Shown here: in pieces, positions 1 through 9,773 of the stretch
Layout of the letters: each line of letters opens with the position of its first letter
Position numbering within the stretch: the stretch's first letter is position 1
From: Muribaculaceae bacterium
Lineage (GTDB): Bacteria > Bacteroidota > Bacteroidia > Bacteroidales > Muribaculaceae
Assembly: GCA_017473615.1 (NCBI GenBank)
Contig: JAFUKL010000036.1
Coordinates: 1-64,000, forward strand
Reading direction: 5' to 3'
DNA length: 64,000 bases
Made by a program: the position numbers and the translations under genes
The notes under the pieces: model-generated
Database searches by the model: none
The model's input: only the letters and a program-made list of their open reading frames with translations
What the model was told of the DNA's origin: nothing

Positions 1-2609
1 AACAGGTTTGTTTCAGCAACATTCCCAAACTCATCTATAACACTTCTCACATTTCCCCGATAGTCTTTCACGTAAGCATAGATTGTATCGTTTTTAATAA
101 AGCCTACCGGCGTTTCAGTGTAAACCAACGTATCGTTTTCGCAGATGTGATAACCCAAGTAATCCCTGCTCATCTCAACGACCAATTGAGACGACAGCGG
201 ACGAGGTGTCAGTTCTATACCAGGGTTGAGTGGAATCTCCGGAGTAATGGCATTAAGTTTAGCCAATATATACCGTGTTCCTAATTTACGTCCTCGTGCA
301 TCGTAGGTGTGATGTGCTTGATGCAGAAGATTATAACGCACTTTGCCGGGCAGATTAAGTACATTATATTCCACTGAGGAAATATCCCTGTTACGGTCGC
401 TTGTCATATTTCCATTTGCATCCCATGTATATTCAATATCATTATCCATTCCATCGGTCACATCTAAAGCTCCGTAATAGCTCAATTCCTCTGCGTTGTC
501 GTAAACCTTGGTTAATCGGTTTCCTATTCTTGTGAACGTAAGGTCGTCTATCAGTCCATGTTCGGTTATTTCCGGTGTGGCGTATACGCAGGTTGTCATA
601 CCTTCTCTCTGCAGTGCCGCAATATTGCAGTTCATGTCATAATGATAAAATTCCCCAAATTTTCGGGTTGTAGAGTGTGTGTCTTTGTAAGTTGCTGATT
701 TCAGCCTGTTCATGCTGTCGTAGCCGTAGCTGTAGGTACGCATTATACTTCCCAAAGACTTTTTCTCTATGCCAACAGACCAGGACATTTCGCTTATGTT
801 GCCGTTATAGCAAGGAATCGCATCCCCTTCGGGCTTATTATATCTTATCTGCTGCAAGAACGATAGGTTGTCGCTTATCCAAGTAGTCCATCCTCGTATG
901 TTGTAGTCGTATTCGATATTCACCGCATTGTTGAGCATTTCGGTTGAAACAAGTCTTCCGAGTTCATTATAAACGTATCTCGCCAAAGTCTTTTCCTCTC
1001 CGCCGTTATGGATTAGAGTAACAGAAACAGGTCGGTCGGCATTGTCGTAAGTATAGGAGTAAATTTCGTCGGATACGGTATTGTAAAAATAATCTGTAAT
1101 ATCTTCGCTTTCACCACCAATGAGACGTTCATATTTCACTCGACTTTTAATGAGATTTCCTCTAAAATCATAAGCATTATACGTTTTATGACAACCGTTG
1201 TATTGATCGGATGATTTTTGTTGAATAATTCGCCCTTGTTCGTCATAATAATTAACTGTAATCAAATATTGTGAAAATGATGTTTCTGTAGTTGATATAA
1301 CGGCAGAGAGTGAGCCTGTGAGGAATGTTTTGGCACTATTGGAGTATCGTTTCCCATAATCAGCCATCGATTCGTAACTGAAGTTATCGTCATTCGGGAT
1401 GTCGTTACTACCCATAAAAGCATAATCGTCATAATAGTTGACGGTGAGAATACTTGGAGAGTAAATAACCACCGATGTTGTATCCACTTGATATCCCTTA
1501 AACGTATCTGTAGAGTTATTGCGTGAAATTCTCAACAAGAAATCGGGAATGTTGTTTCCTGCTACGTCAAAAGAATTTTCGCACAGCCCTGTTATACATT
1601 CTCGGTCGAAATCATCATATAGAGTGAAATGCCACAAACCTTGTTCCCTCATATTACCGTCTTGCGAGAATATAAGTCGGTCGCCCATGTCGTGAACATA
1701 AAACGCCCAATCTCCTCCCGAAATTCGTTTTGCACGGCATCTTCCGAATCGGTCGTACATATAAAGTGTAGCAAATTCCCTGAGAATCAATGAAGAGCTG
1801 CTCCATGATATACCTTCTTTCATTCTTAATGACGCTTCGGGAGACAATGTTGCAGTGAGCCTTTCGTAATTGTCAAAGATATAGTACGTGTCAGCATAGG
1901 TGTGCGATGCACCATCTTTTAGCACTTTTCTTGTTAATAGTGTTTTGTCTTGCATGTCCTTGAACGAAAAAACGATATTACCATCTTCGTCTTCAATCCT
2001 TGTCACATAGAGTTTTCCGGTAGGGTATGAACCGGATTTGTTTATATAGAACAGAGTATCGGAAAGGTCTCGAGTGTCAGTCACATTGTAGAGGATACAA
2101 TCAAGAGAATCATTTCCTTCTATATTTGTCAAGTATTCAGTTCTCAGTGCTTTGCTGTTATTATGCCAATCTTCTCCCGGACCGATAATCTTTATTGGTC
2201 GGTTTAAGTCGGATTTTTCATATTCGGTTATAGTATAGGGAGCTGTGTCACTATATGAGGAGACAGCAAGAGAGTAAGATTCTTCTTGTGTAAGGAACTC
2301 CCCATTTTTATTGCTTACGAATGGCTGGTACACACAGCTCTCTCTACCTGCATTGTCATAAACGATATAAGTGGCAAGGTCTTTTTGTTCCGGTGTTATT
2401 TTACGTTGTATAAGTGACTTTTGTTTACCGAGACCATCGTAATATCGTATTATTTCGTTGCATGTGGTAGCTGAGCTATCTCGCATGACACGCTGTAATA
2501 TATAATTGTTGCTTAATGTTTGCGCTAAAGTTTCAGTACCGCAAATCATCTGTATAGCCGTTGCAGTTGTTATCGCCACTAATCTCAATATGTAGTCAAC
2601 ATATTTCAT
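1..2609 (-). CDS. RHS/YD-repeat protein, DUF6443-like N-terminus, partial (C-terminus outside window)
   Basis: The frame is open from an ATG at 2609 to the window edge in the portions I read codon by codon, giving at least 869 codons with no stop seen. The N-terminus has a signal-peptide-like segment ending near LAQT. It is followed by a region resembling DUF6443, with IIRYYDGLGKQKS, typical of Bacteroidetes RHS proteins. The last codons in the window read KDYRGNVRSVIDEFGNV, which matches the RHS core just before the usual YYPFG motif. The hypervariable C-terminus therefore lies beyond position 1. The gene starts 13 bp after the preceding YD-repeat gene in a different frame and has its own signal sequence, so the two look like an operon rather than a broken gene. 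RHS proteins form large beta-cocoon shells; the cargo here is unknown. Confidence 0.88.
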   Translation of the reverse strand, partial: MKYVDYILRLVAITTATAIQMICGTETLAQTLSNNYILQRVMRDSSATTCNEIIRYYDGLGKQKSLIQRKITPEQKDLATYIVYDNAGRESCVYQPFVSNKNGEFLTQEESYSLAVSSYSDTAPYTITEYEKSDLNRPIKIIGPGEDWHNNSKALRTEYLTNIEGNDSLDCILYNVTDTRDLSDTLFYINKSGSYPTGKLYVTRIEDEDGNIVFSFKDMQDKTLLTRKVLKDGASHTYADTYYIFDNYERLTATLSPEASLRMKEGISWSSSSLILREFATLYMYDRFGRCRAKRISGGDWAFYVHDMGDRLIFSQDGNMREQGLWHFTLYDDFDRECITGLCENSFDVAGNNIPDFLLRISRNNSTDTFKGYQVDTTSVVIYSPSILTVNYYDDYAFMGSNDIPNDDNFSYESMADYGKRYSNSAKTFLTGSLSAVISTTETSFSQYLITVNYYDEQGRIIQQKSSDQYNGCHKTYNAYDFRGNLIKSRVKYERLIGGESEDITDYFYNTVSDEIYSYTYDNADRPVSVTLIHNGGEEKTLARYVYNELGRLVSTEMLNNAVNIEYDYNIRGWTTWISDNLSFLQQIRYNKPEGDAIPCYNGNISEMSWSVGIEKKSLGSIMRTYSYGYDSMNRLKSATYKDTHSTTRKFGEFYHYDMNCNIAALQREGMTTCVYATPEITEHGLIDDLTFTRIGNRLTKVYDNAEELSYYGALDVTDGMDNDIEYTWDANGNMTSDRNRDISSVEYNVLNLPGKVRYNLLHQAHHTYDARGRKLGTRYILAKLNAITPEIPLNPGIELTPRPLSSQLVVEMSRDYLGYHICENDTLVYTETPVGFIKNDTIYAYVKDYRGNVRSVIDEFGNVAETNL

Positions 2610-2622
2610 AATATATAATTAG

Positions 2623-5600
2623 TTAGAAAGCTATTGTTAGGCAATCAGGTGAACTTATTTCATGATTTTCTGCCGAAATCAAACTAAGTATTACTTCGGT
2701 TTCGGCAAAAGAATCTTCTAATTTTATGGAAACTTCGGTATTACCTGAGTTTACTTGTGCTGTAATTTCCACTCCAACCTTTTTACCTGAATATGTATAA
2801 CTCTTATTTCCTATTGTTATTGTGCATATACCGCCTCCGCTAAGTGCGTCTAAAGAGAATGTTATAATATCGGAACCGTCTGCCGTTAAAGTCGCTGTTT
2901 TTATAGCTGTTCCGGTGTTTAGATCAATATTTTCGCTTATATCTTGATAATAAAGAGGTACAGCTTTTAATAGAAATGTCTTTGATATAGTACTTACTTC
3001 TTTTGATATTAAATCGGTGGTTTTACATTCGATGATATATTGTTTTCTGCTTGTAAGATTAATAGCTCTTAAATCGGCATTGAAAACTATGGTGTCGTTG
3101 CCATATTCATACACGGTATTGCCATCGGCATCTTTTATTACCCATTCATGTGAATAGTTTCCGCTGCCGCCCTCTGCATACAATATCAATTCCAGTTTTG
3201 AATTTTTGTAATAAATTGAGTTGCAAAAGAAATCAGAAGACAATCCCGGTAAAGTTACGGAATTATATTCATATTGTTCTGTAACATGTGAATTATTGTC
3301 TCTAATTTCAGAAAGTCTGCCGTAGCCGTCATAGGAATAGAATGTCTTCAATGAATTTGGCTGAATTATTTCTGTTATCCCGGCAAAAGGCTCGTAGCGA
3401 TAAAGATTTATCATAGCGTGTGGCAAGAAAGTAGACAAAGTTTGCAGTTTCTTGAAATCTGCATCAGGGACATCGGTATTATTCTTTAAATTCGTGAGTG
3501 AAATGTTTGCTTTTATCAGTGCTGCATTCACCTCGGCTGAAGTGGCATTTTCTATCATAGAAATCATGAGACAATTGTTATATCCCCATAAATACGTTTT
3601 ACTCACCCCTTTTATATCGGTTTCTTCTATTAAATTTCCAATGGTGTCGTATTGGAAATATGACTTGTTTTTCCAACCATATCCTTTGATAAATTCCATT
3701 GTTCTTATGGGACGTACTAACATTAAATTTGTTTTGTCGGGATTATAGAAGTCATATTTGGTGGATGAAAGCAATATGCTGTCATCTCCGTTAATGCGAT
3801 ATAGTTCCTGCTTGATAATATCTTTAAAAATCCTATTGTTTTTCATGTTCTGAAATATGTCATTGACTGCTGTTGTATCGTTTACATAATAATTTAGGAT
3901 TTTTAGTTTGTCTCCGTTACTTGCCGTTTCTGTTATTGCTTTAGGTAAACCGTATTTGTTGTATGTGTAATTTGTAGTTTTTGAAACGAAAGTATTGTTT
4001 GAATATTCGTTTACTGTTGTTGATTTTAGCAACATGTTATGGCGTGAGAAAAAAACTTTTTTTGCTGTTTCTCCTACCATGCAAAGAATAGTATCTGTAT
4101 ATACCAATGGGAATGAATATGTATTGATATTTTTTTTAACCAAGTGTCCGTTATTGTCATAGAAACTTTCGCTTAATAAATTTCCACGTTTAAGTTGTTG
4201 ATTTCCTAATGGGGTAAATATGTTTTCCAAATAAGAATTTGACTGGAAAAATTCTATCGTTCCATAAGGTAAAGTAATATTATCATTTTTACTATATAGT
4301 ATGTCGGGATAATCGTAGGAGGTTGTATATTCGTAATCAATACGTCCGCAACCACTTTTTTTAACAGAAACTCTTGAATACTCAATGTGTGTACTATTAT
4401 AATCATATATATAATTTGACATGTTATAGTATGTTACATGTTTTGGTGTATTGTTATTGGATAAAACATTGTATTCTATACCATATCTAGGACAATTTAT
4501 TAGGATGCCGCTACTTAGTGTCATATTCTCGCTTAGTGTGTATTCATAGTCGATAGTTTCTGCCAAAATGCTGTCTGATGAAAAAGTCGTGATACTTTTG
4601 ATTCTCACTCCGCCCGTTTCATTGTTGAAGTCTGATGCGGACAGTTCTGGCATAAATAAAGTTGAATAATCACGTGTTACATATTTTGAGTATGTGTGTG
4701 GCTCATAAGATAAACATGAATATCCACCGGTGGGGTATGTGATTTTATTTAATGTGCCGGATAGTGCCGCTTCATATAGAGGTCTTTTGATGTTCCCCGT
4801 AATAATTTCATTGTAAGCGTTATCATATTCAATGTAATCAATGAATCCGCTCAAAGGAAATCCCATTCCTTTCCCGTTGTAATATCCCCAATGGTCATAT
4901 TCGGTTGTACCTAAAAAAGGATATCCGTGCATGCTGTTATATTCAAACTGATAAGCCCCCTCTCCGGAAATTCTTATGCGTTTTAAAAATGTTATACAAT
5001 TGTCTGTGTTTGTTTCTGATGTATTATAAGAATAATCAAATTTACAGGATTTTTTGATTTTGTCATTTTTTACTATTTTGATGTTATCTAATCTATGATT
5101 CTTGCCAATAGCTTTATGTTTGCTTGAATTATATAAATAATATTCATCTTTACCGTCTTTGTATTCAAAATATAATTTTGTATTATCGGGAAAATTGATA
5201 TTTTGTAATATGCAGTAAAATGTTTTTTGAGATGTTATAGTTTGAGTAAAATTATCAATCGGAGCAGATTGGTAAGGATAGAAACTGAAATAGTAATTTA
5301 TTTGCGGATAATAATTATACTCAAATCTTGATTCTGACATTGGGGAATAATTGAATGTAATACGTCTGTTGTTGGGTGCTGTTATTGATTTTAAATGCCA
5401 ACGTAAGGTGATATTTTCACCAATGTCTAAATCTTGTGAATTTTCATCTTTGTTTTTTTTGTAATATTCATCTCGTTCAAATATATACCTATAGCCTTTA
5501 TTGTCGATAATGTAAATATTATATTTTTCATCCAATTCAATAATTTCAATTCCCATAGACTGGCTTGACATGTTGAATAACTTGAATTTTCCATTGTAAT

Positions 5601-6159
5601 CACGTTCAAAAGTTCCTCGATATCCGCAGAAATTAAAAGAATATAAATCGGGGGTGGTTTCACAACCATCTAATATCATATTATTCTTGTATTTACCTGG
5701 ATAAATACCTCCGTTTTTTCCGCTTGCAAAGCCTGATAAAATATAGGATTTGTTATAAAAATTATATCCTTCAAAAGTACCTATAGTGCTTGAAATACCT
5801 CCGAACGTTTCTTCTGTTGATTCATCTGGTATTCCTTTGATTTCTCGTGTTATTATCCCGGGACCTCCTAAAGTCCAACCATGTCCAAGTATTCCGCTTT
5901 TATGATTGACACGAAATCCGTTGGTTGCATAATTAATAGTTATAGGAATTTCAAAGTCCTTATCTTTATAAGTGAATATTGGTATGCTGTAATTGACAGT
6001 TCCTGTATATAGGGACACTCCGATGTTTCCATGTTTTATGAATTCGTAGGATTCCCATGAAGGTATTTGTGGTTGCTTATTTTGCATAGCAATATCCATT
6101 TGCCCTAACGCAAATATATAGCTGAATATCAATGTTAAAGTAACCACGACTTTTCTCAT
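2623..6159 (-). CDS. Large exported YD/RHS-type repeat protein (1178 aa)
   Basis: The protein starts with a signal peptide (FSYIFALGQ, residues about 12-20). Next comes the N-terminal block common to Bacteroidetes RHS proteins (LYTGTVNYSIPIFTYKD, then GFRVNHKSGILGHGWTLGG). Many Tyr/Asp-rich YD-like strands follow through residue ~950. The last ~200 residues (GGSGNYSHEWVIKDADGNTV onward) resemble a PKD/Ig-like domain followed by a beta-rich tail. It lacks the DKxGxV/YYPFG core end, which instead appears to lie in the downstream gene. The start at 6159 sits ~27 nt below a TAAATTTG box. An extracellular or surface role is inferred; no enzymatic motif was seen. Confidence 0.85.
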   Translation of the reverse strand: MRKVVVTLTLIFSYIFALGQMDIAMQNKQPQIPSWESYEFIKHGNIGVSLYTGTVNYSIPIFTYKDKDFEIPITINYATNGFRVNHKSGILGHGWTLGGPGIITREIKGIPDESTEETFGGISSTIGTFEGYNFYNKSYILSGFASGKNGGIYPGKYKNNMILDGCETTPDLYSFNFCGYRGTFERDYNGKFKLFNMSSQSMGIEIIELDEKYNIYIIDNKGYRYIFERDEYYKKNKDENSQDLDIGENITLRWHLKSITAPNNRRITFNYSPMSESRFEYNYYPQINYYFSFYPYQSAPIDNFTQTITSQKTFYCILQNINFPDNTKLYFEYKDGKDEYYLYNSSKHKAIGKNHRLDNIKIVKNDKIKKSCKFDYSYNTSETNTDNCITFLKRIRISGEGAYQFEYNSMHGYPFLGTTEYDHWGYYNGKGMGFPLSGFIDYIEYDNAYNEIITGNIKRPLYEAALSGTLNKITYPTGGYSCLSYEPHTYSKYVTRDYSTLFMPELSASDFNNETGGVRIKSITTFSSDSILAETIDYEYTLSENMTLSSGILINCPRYGIEYNVLSNNNTPKHVTYYNMSNYIYDYNSTHIEYSRVSVKKSGCGRIDYEYTTSYDYPDILYSKNDNITLPYGTIEFFQSNSYLENIFTPLGNQQLKRGNLLSESFYDNNGHLVKKNINTYSFPLVYTDTILCMVGETAKKVFFSRHNMLLKSTTVNEYSNNTFVSKTTNYTYNKYGLPKAITETASNGDKLKILNYYVNDTTAVNDIFQNMKNNRIFKDIIKQELYRINGDDSILLSSTKYDFYNPDKTNLMLVRPIRTMEFIKGYGWKNKSYFQYDTIGNLIEETDIKGVSKTYLWGYNNCLMISMIENATSAEVNAALIKANISLTNLKNNTDVPDADFKKLQTLSTFLPHAMINLYRYEPFAGITEIIQPNSLKTFYSYDGYGRLSEIRDNNSHVTEQYEYNSVTLPGLSSDFFCNSIYYKNSKLELILYAEGGSGNYSHEWVIKDADGNTVYEYGNDTIVFNADLRAINLTSRKQYIIECKTTDLISKEVSTISKTFLLKAVPLYYQDISENIDLNTGTAIKTATLTADGSDIITFSLDALSGGGICTITIGNKSYTYSGKKVGVEITAQVNSGNTEVSIKLEDSFAETEVILSLISAENHEISSPDCLTIAF

Positions 6160-6185
6160 GATGTTATAGTTTGGTTAAGTCACAG

Positions 6186-6193
6186 CAAATTTA
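6186..6193 (-). promoter_or_regulatory. -7 box of the RHS operon
   Basis: TAAATTTG on the minus strand fits the Bacteroidetes TAnnTTTG box. It would start transcription near 6180, about 20 nt before the ATG at 6159. No clear -33 TTTG was found. Confidence 0.5.
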
Positions 6194-6347
6194 ATAAATG
6201 GTATCAATATAGTATATAGCAGAGATATGTTTTTAAACATGTTTGACGGGGTGTTGATATTTTGCGGAAAATGTTTTTAAAAGTGGAGATGGTGCCGGCG
6301 TGGGGTGAATATTGTGCGGATTAGTGTGTAGTGTGCGTATTTTTCAT

Positions 6348-6355
6348 TACTTTTG
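6348..6355 (+). promoter_or_regulatory. -7 box of the YidE-type transporter gene
   Basis: TACTTTTG places transcription initiation near 6361. This lies upstream of the ATG at 6379 and downstream of an in-frame GTG at 6331, so it supports the ATG as the true start. Confidence 0.5.
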
Positions 6356-6378
6356 TGACCGTAAAACAGTTTAGGTTT

Positions 6379-8043
6379 ATGGAATGGCTTAACTCGGTAT
6401 TGGTGGAGCATAGCGCATTGCAGGCGGTTGTGGTATTGTCAATAATATGTGCAATAGGTCTGTCTTTGGGAAAAATCAAGGTGTGGGGAGTATCTTTAGG
6501 TGTTACTTTCGTATTCTTTATAGGTATTCTTGCCGGTCATTTTGGCTTGTCGCTGAATCATGACATGCTCAGTTATGCCGAGAATTTCGGATTGATATTG
6601 TTTGTGTATGCTTTGGGTCTTCAAGTGGGTCCCGGCTTTTTCAGTTCTTTCAGAAAAGGCGGCATAACATTGAATATGCTTGCTCTTGGTGTAATTTTGC
6701 TTGGTACATTGTCTACTGTAGTGGCAAGTATGGTTACAGGTATAAGTTTGCCCGAGATGGTGGGTGTGATGTGTGGTGCTGTGACCAACACTCCTGCTCT
6801 CGGTGCCGCTCAACAGACGTTGAAACAACTTGGCATTCCCGATAATGCTCTTGCATTGGGGTGTGCCGTAGCCTACCCTCTCGGAGTGGTGGGTGTGATA
6901 TTGGCACTTGCTTTGGTGCGTAATGTTTTATATCGAAAGAATGAAAATTTATTGCCTGCAGAAGAACAAGACGGTGCTTTTATTACGGAGTTTAAAATTG
7001 TCAATCCGGCACTGTTTGGCAAGAATATAAAGGATATAAATGTACTGCATGGGCATGATTTTATTATTTCCAGATTATGGACGGGTAATGGCGATGTGAG
7101 TATCCCTACGTCGGAAACGGTGTTGAATGAGAATGATCGTATTCTTGTGGTAACAAAGGAAAAGGATGTAGAGGCGTTGACTGTGCTTTTTGGAGAGCAT
7201 GAAACGACCGATTGGAATAAGCGTGATATTGATTGGAATAAGATTGATAGCAATCTTGTGTCGCAACGCATTATGGTGACTAAACCCGAAATCAATGGTC
7301 GCAAACTCGGTTCGTTGAATCTGCGTAAGAAATATGGAGTGAATACCACACGCGTGTATCGCAGTGGATTGCAGATTCTTGCACGTCCGCAGTTGAGATT
7401 GCAATATGGCGACCGCATTACTGTGGTGGGCGAGGCTGAATCGGTGGCTAAGGTTCGTGAGATGATGGGGAATGCTGTGAAGAGTCTTAGCGAACCAAAC
7501 TTGGTGTCTGTGTTCGTAGGGCTTACGATAGGGTTGTTGCTTGGCTCGATTCCTATTTTAGTACCCGGCGTGAGTACACCGGTGAAACTCGGTCTTGCCG
7601 GAGGTCCTATTATAGTGGGTATTCTTATGGGTACGTTTGGACCTCGCTTTCATATGGTTACCTACGTAACGCGTAGTGCCAATCTTATGATGAGAGCCTT
7701 AGGCTTGTCGCTTTATCTTGCGTGCTTGGGGATAGATGCCGGTGCTGAGTTTTTTGAAACGGTTGTTCGTCCCGAAGGTATGTTATGGGTGTTGATAGGA
7801 TTCTTGTTAACGGTGATACCGGTGCTAATAGTTGGGTTTGTTGCAAGTAAAATCATGAAGATGGATTTTGCAAGTATCTCCGGAATGCTATGTGGCAGTA
7901 TGGCAAATCCTATGGCATTGAATTATGCTAATGACAATCTGAAAAACGATGCCGCTTCTGTGGCATATACAACGGTATATCCCATGAGTATGTTTGCTCG
8001 CGTCATCATCGTGCAAATACTGCTTCTCGCCCTATGTGCATAA
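6379..8043 (+). CDS. AspT/YidE-YbjL family transporter with central RCK_C domains
   Basis: This is an inner-membrane protein of 554 aa with the duplicated architecture of the family. An N-terminal block of about five to six hydrophobic helices contains the GAVTNTPALGAAQQ motif. A cytosolic middle (~200-380) carries two TrkA_C/RCK_C-like segments (IVNPALFGKNIKDINV, VSQRIMVTKPEINGRKLGSL). A second membrane block repeats the motif as GSMANPMALNYAND. Characterised AspT members exchange aspartate and alanine, but most YidE/YbjL relatives have no known substrate, so the substrate here is unknown. The start was moved from a GTG at 6331 to the ATG at 6379 because the GTG lies before the predicted transcription start and its extension is not family-like. 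Confidence 0.88.
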   Translation: MEWLNSVLVEHSALQAVVVLSIICAIGLSLGKIKVWGVSLGVTFVFFIGILAGHFGLSLNHDMLSYAENFGLILFVYALGLQVGPGFFSSFRKGGITLNMLALGVILLGTLSTVVASMVTGISLPEMVGVMCGAVTNTPALGAAQQTLKQLGIPDNALALGCAVAYPLGVVGVILALALVRNVLYRKNENLLPAEEQDGAFITEFKIVNPALFGKNIKDINVLHGHDFIISRLWTGNGDVSIPTSETVLNENDRILVVTKEKDVEALTVLFGEHETTDWNKRDIDWNKIDSNLVSQRIMVTKPEINGRKLGSLNLRKKYGVNTTRVYRSGLQILARPQLRLQYGDRITVVGEAESVAKVREMMGNAVKSLSEPNLVSVFVGLTIGLLLGSIPILVPGVSTPVKLGLAGGPIIVGILMGTFGPRFHMVTYVTRSANLMMRALGLSLYLACLGIDAGAEFFETVVRPEGMLWVLIGFLLTVIPVLIVGFVASKIMKMDFASISGMLCGSMANPMALNYANDNLKNDAASVAYTTVYPMSMFARVIIVQILLLALCA

Positions 8044-8327
8044 TGTAGGTACGCCGCCACTTCGCACCGACAAATTATATCGTCGCTTAGATGCAGTCGT
8101 AACCACATTTAAGTTTAAAGGCTATCAGTTCTATAGATTAAAATGTCTGTTTTAATATCAAAGAAATAAGTATTCTGAGGTTAATTGTTAAAAATAAGAG
8201 TTAATGCAGGTTAATTGGTGTCACTTAGTATAATCATAAGGGATAATTCTAAATTTTCGTAAATTTACATTTGCATACCATTGTATATAGCCATAATTTT
8301 GCGAAAAAAAATTAAAACTAAATTTCT
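8044..8327. other. Intergenic region with a consensus promoter
   Basis: This stretch of 284 bp is AT-rich and holds no credible ORF. Its right end carries the promoter of the next gene. A short direct repeat of GGTTAATTG occurs around 8179 and 8210; I assign it no function. Confidence 0.5.
8270..8301 (+). promoter_or_regulatory. Consensus Bacteroidetes promoter
   Basis: TTTG at 8270-8273, a 20-nt spacer, and TAATTTTG at 8294-8301. Transcription would start near 8307, about 20 nt before the ATG at 8328. Confidence 0.65.
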
Positions 8328-8603
8328 ATGGTAAGAAAATATGTACATCACAATAAGAAAGAGCGACCAAATTCACTTTCTATTTCTTTAGGTAGTGTTA
8401 AAGATAGTTTTGAATATCTAAAACAGCTTTGTAACGACAAATCTGTTGAGTTACTTCAGACTATTGAAGTCAATGAAGACAATAAAATTGATGTTATTTT
8501 TTGGACTGAGGATTTTCCTGAACTTATAGGTATTTCTCACTTTATTAAAGACAAAAATGGCTATATCTCATTTAGATTAGATTTTTCTGAAACTACTTTA
8601 TAA
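8328..8603 (+). CDS. Small hypothetical protein (91 aa)
   Basis: I do not recognise a family. The protein is soluble, has a basic N-terminus (MVRKYVHHNKKERPN) and no signal peptide or membrane segment. The rest alternates likely helix (SVKDSFEYLKQLCNDKSVELL) and strand (IDVIFWTEDFPELIGI). A well-formed promoter 27 nt upstream supports a real gene. Base composition is more AT-rich than the flanking housekeeping genes, in line with the accessory character of 8.3-10.1 kb. Confidence 0.6.
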   Translation: MVRKYVHHNKKERPNSLSISLGSVKDSFEYLKQLCNDKSVELLQTIEVNEDNKIDVIFWTEDFPELIGISHFIKDKNGYISFRLDFSETTL

Positions 8604-8678
8604 TAATTTCTTCGTATTTTTACAAGTTATATTAATGCTTAACTTTTAAAATAAGTCGAATTTCAAATATTGTACCAT

Positions 8679-9068
8679 ATGAAAAAAATAATTGTAATTA
8701 TTATTGTTTCGTTACTTTTTAGTATTTCAATAGAAGCACAAGAGCAATATTTTCCTGCAAAAACTTCATTGGAAGGAAGGTATGAGATAGTTCAATCTAA
8801 TATAGCAAGAAGATATACTTTCAAAATTGATAAGTATCGGGGGATTGTATATCAATTAGTTCAAACCGAGGCTGATGGCTTTGCTTGGCAAGAAGTGCCT
8901 GTTTTAATGAGAGATTTTGATGAGATTAAACCAGATACTGTTAATTATCATATTTTCATGGGAGGAACGGCTGTTAAAGATTGCTTTTTAATAAATATCC
9001 ATACAGGGATCACATGGGTATTAGTAAAAAGTTCTGATAACTCTATTATGTTTGAACCTTTTTTTTAG
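8679..9068 (+). CDS. Small exported hypothetical protein (129 aa)
   Basis: The start MKKIIVIIIVSLLFSISIEAQ at 8679 gives a clean Sec signal peptide cleaved near EAQ; the upstream in-frame ATG at 8670 would only add MYH. The mature part is about 108 residues of mixed polar sequence with no Cys, so it is not a lipoprotein. It contains YTFKIDKYRGIVYQLVQ and ends in the hydrophobic SIMFEPFF. I recognise no family. It lies 75 bp after the previous small gene and may share its transcript. Confidence 0.6.
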   Translation: MKKIIVIIIVSLLFSISIEAQEQYFPAKTSLEGRYEIVQSNIARRYTFKIDKYRGIVYQLVQTEADGFAWQEVPVLMRDFDEIKPDTVNYHIFMGGTAVKDCFLINIHTGITWVLVKSSDNSIMFEPFF

Positions 9069-9163
9069 TCAAGAATGATTTGATCTTTTTACGCATAGAG
9101 AATGTTACCGTACCTTCGTGGTGTAGTAACATTCTTTTTATGGAATAAAATACAACCTATAAG

Positions 9164-9194
9164 TTGTATTTTTCAAATTCTTGTTTTATCTTTG
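9164..9194 (+). promoter_or_regulatory. Promoter of the toxin-antitoxin pair
   Basis: TTG at 9164-9166, a 20-nt spacer, and TATCTTTG at 9187-9194. Initiation near 9200 excludes the longer ORF start at 9102 and supports the ATG at 9213. Confidence 0.65.
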
Positions 9195-9212
9195 CTCCAA
9201 AATAATCAAGAT

Positions 9213-9761
9213 ATGACTTTTGATGATATAACCGGTGATGGACGCCTTTGGGCAGTGAGGTATGACGGAGCAAATGATAATGAATTATTTCGTTTGTTTG
9301 AACATTGGAATGATGTAATGTGGTTGCGTAATTTTTTCAAAGAAAACATTAACGACCTCAGTGCTTATTTCAAAATCACTGACATCAATCAAGCTATCAG
9401 TGACACTATTGATGACAGCGAAATACTTGAAGGTGTAATCCTTGACATTTCACCTGAAGCCGACCTTGATTTGATTTTTCGCCCATTAAGCAATAATCGC
9501 ACTATTGCTGAAATGTTAGAAAAAATGAAAGCTCGTGGTGAAAAAACAAATCGCCATGATTCTTGGTTAAGAATATATGCTATTCGTCTTGCTGATGGTA
9601 AGTATATCATCACAGGTGGTGCTATAAAACTTACTGCAACAATGCAAGAACGACCACACACTCAAGCCGAACTTGATAAAATAGAGAAAGTGCGTCGCTT
9701 CTTACTTGACGAGGGCATTGTTGACGACGACGGTTTTATCGATTATATTAGTGAACTCTAA
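9213..9761 (+). CDS. Putative RelE/HigB-like toxin (182 aa)
   Basis: The C-terminal third (WLRIYAIRLADGKYIITGG, then AIKLTATMQERPH and a final helix) resembles the core of RelE/HigB Gp49-like (DUF891) toxins, which are mRNA interferases acting at the ribosome. It is longer than typical HigB (~100 aa), with an acidic N-terminal extension of ~80 residues (FKENINDLSAYFKITDINQ). It sits 12 bp upstream of an XRE-family HTH gene, the toxin-first order of HigBA. The start is fixed by the promoter at 9164-9194. Family assignment rests on motif resemblance and context, so a non-toxin RelE-fold protein is possible. Confidence 0.65.
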   Translation: MTFDDITGDGRLWAVRYDGANDNELFRLFEHWNDVMWLRNFFKENINDLSAYFKITDINQAISDTIDDSEILEGVILDISPEADLDLIFRPLSNNRTIAEMLEKMKARGEKTNRHDSWLRIYAIRLADGKYIITGGAIKLTATMQERPHTQAELDKIEKVRRFLLDEGIVDDDGFIDYISEL

Positions 9762-9773
9762 AAACATACGGAT

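Noticed and set aside
2607-2625. Frameshift joining the two RHS-type genes
   Set aside because: The downstream gene has its own ATG, signal peptide and DUF6443-like N-terminus, and the upstream protein ends in a complete beta domain.
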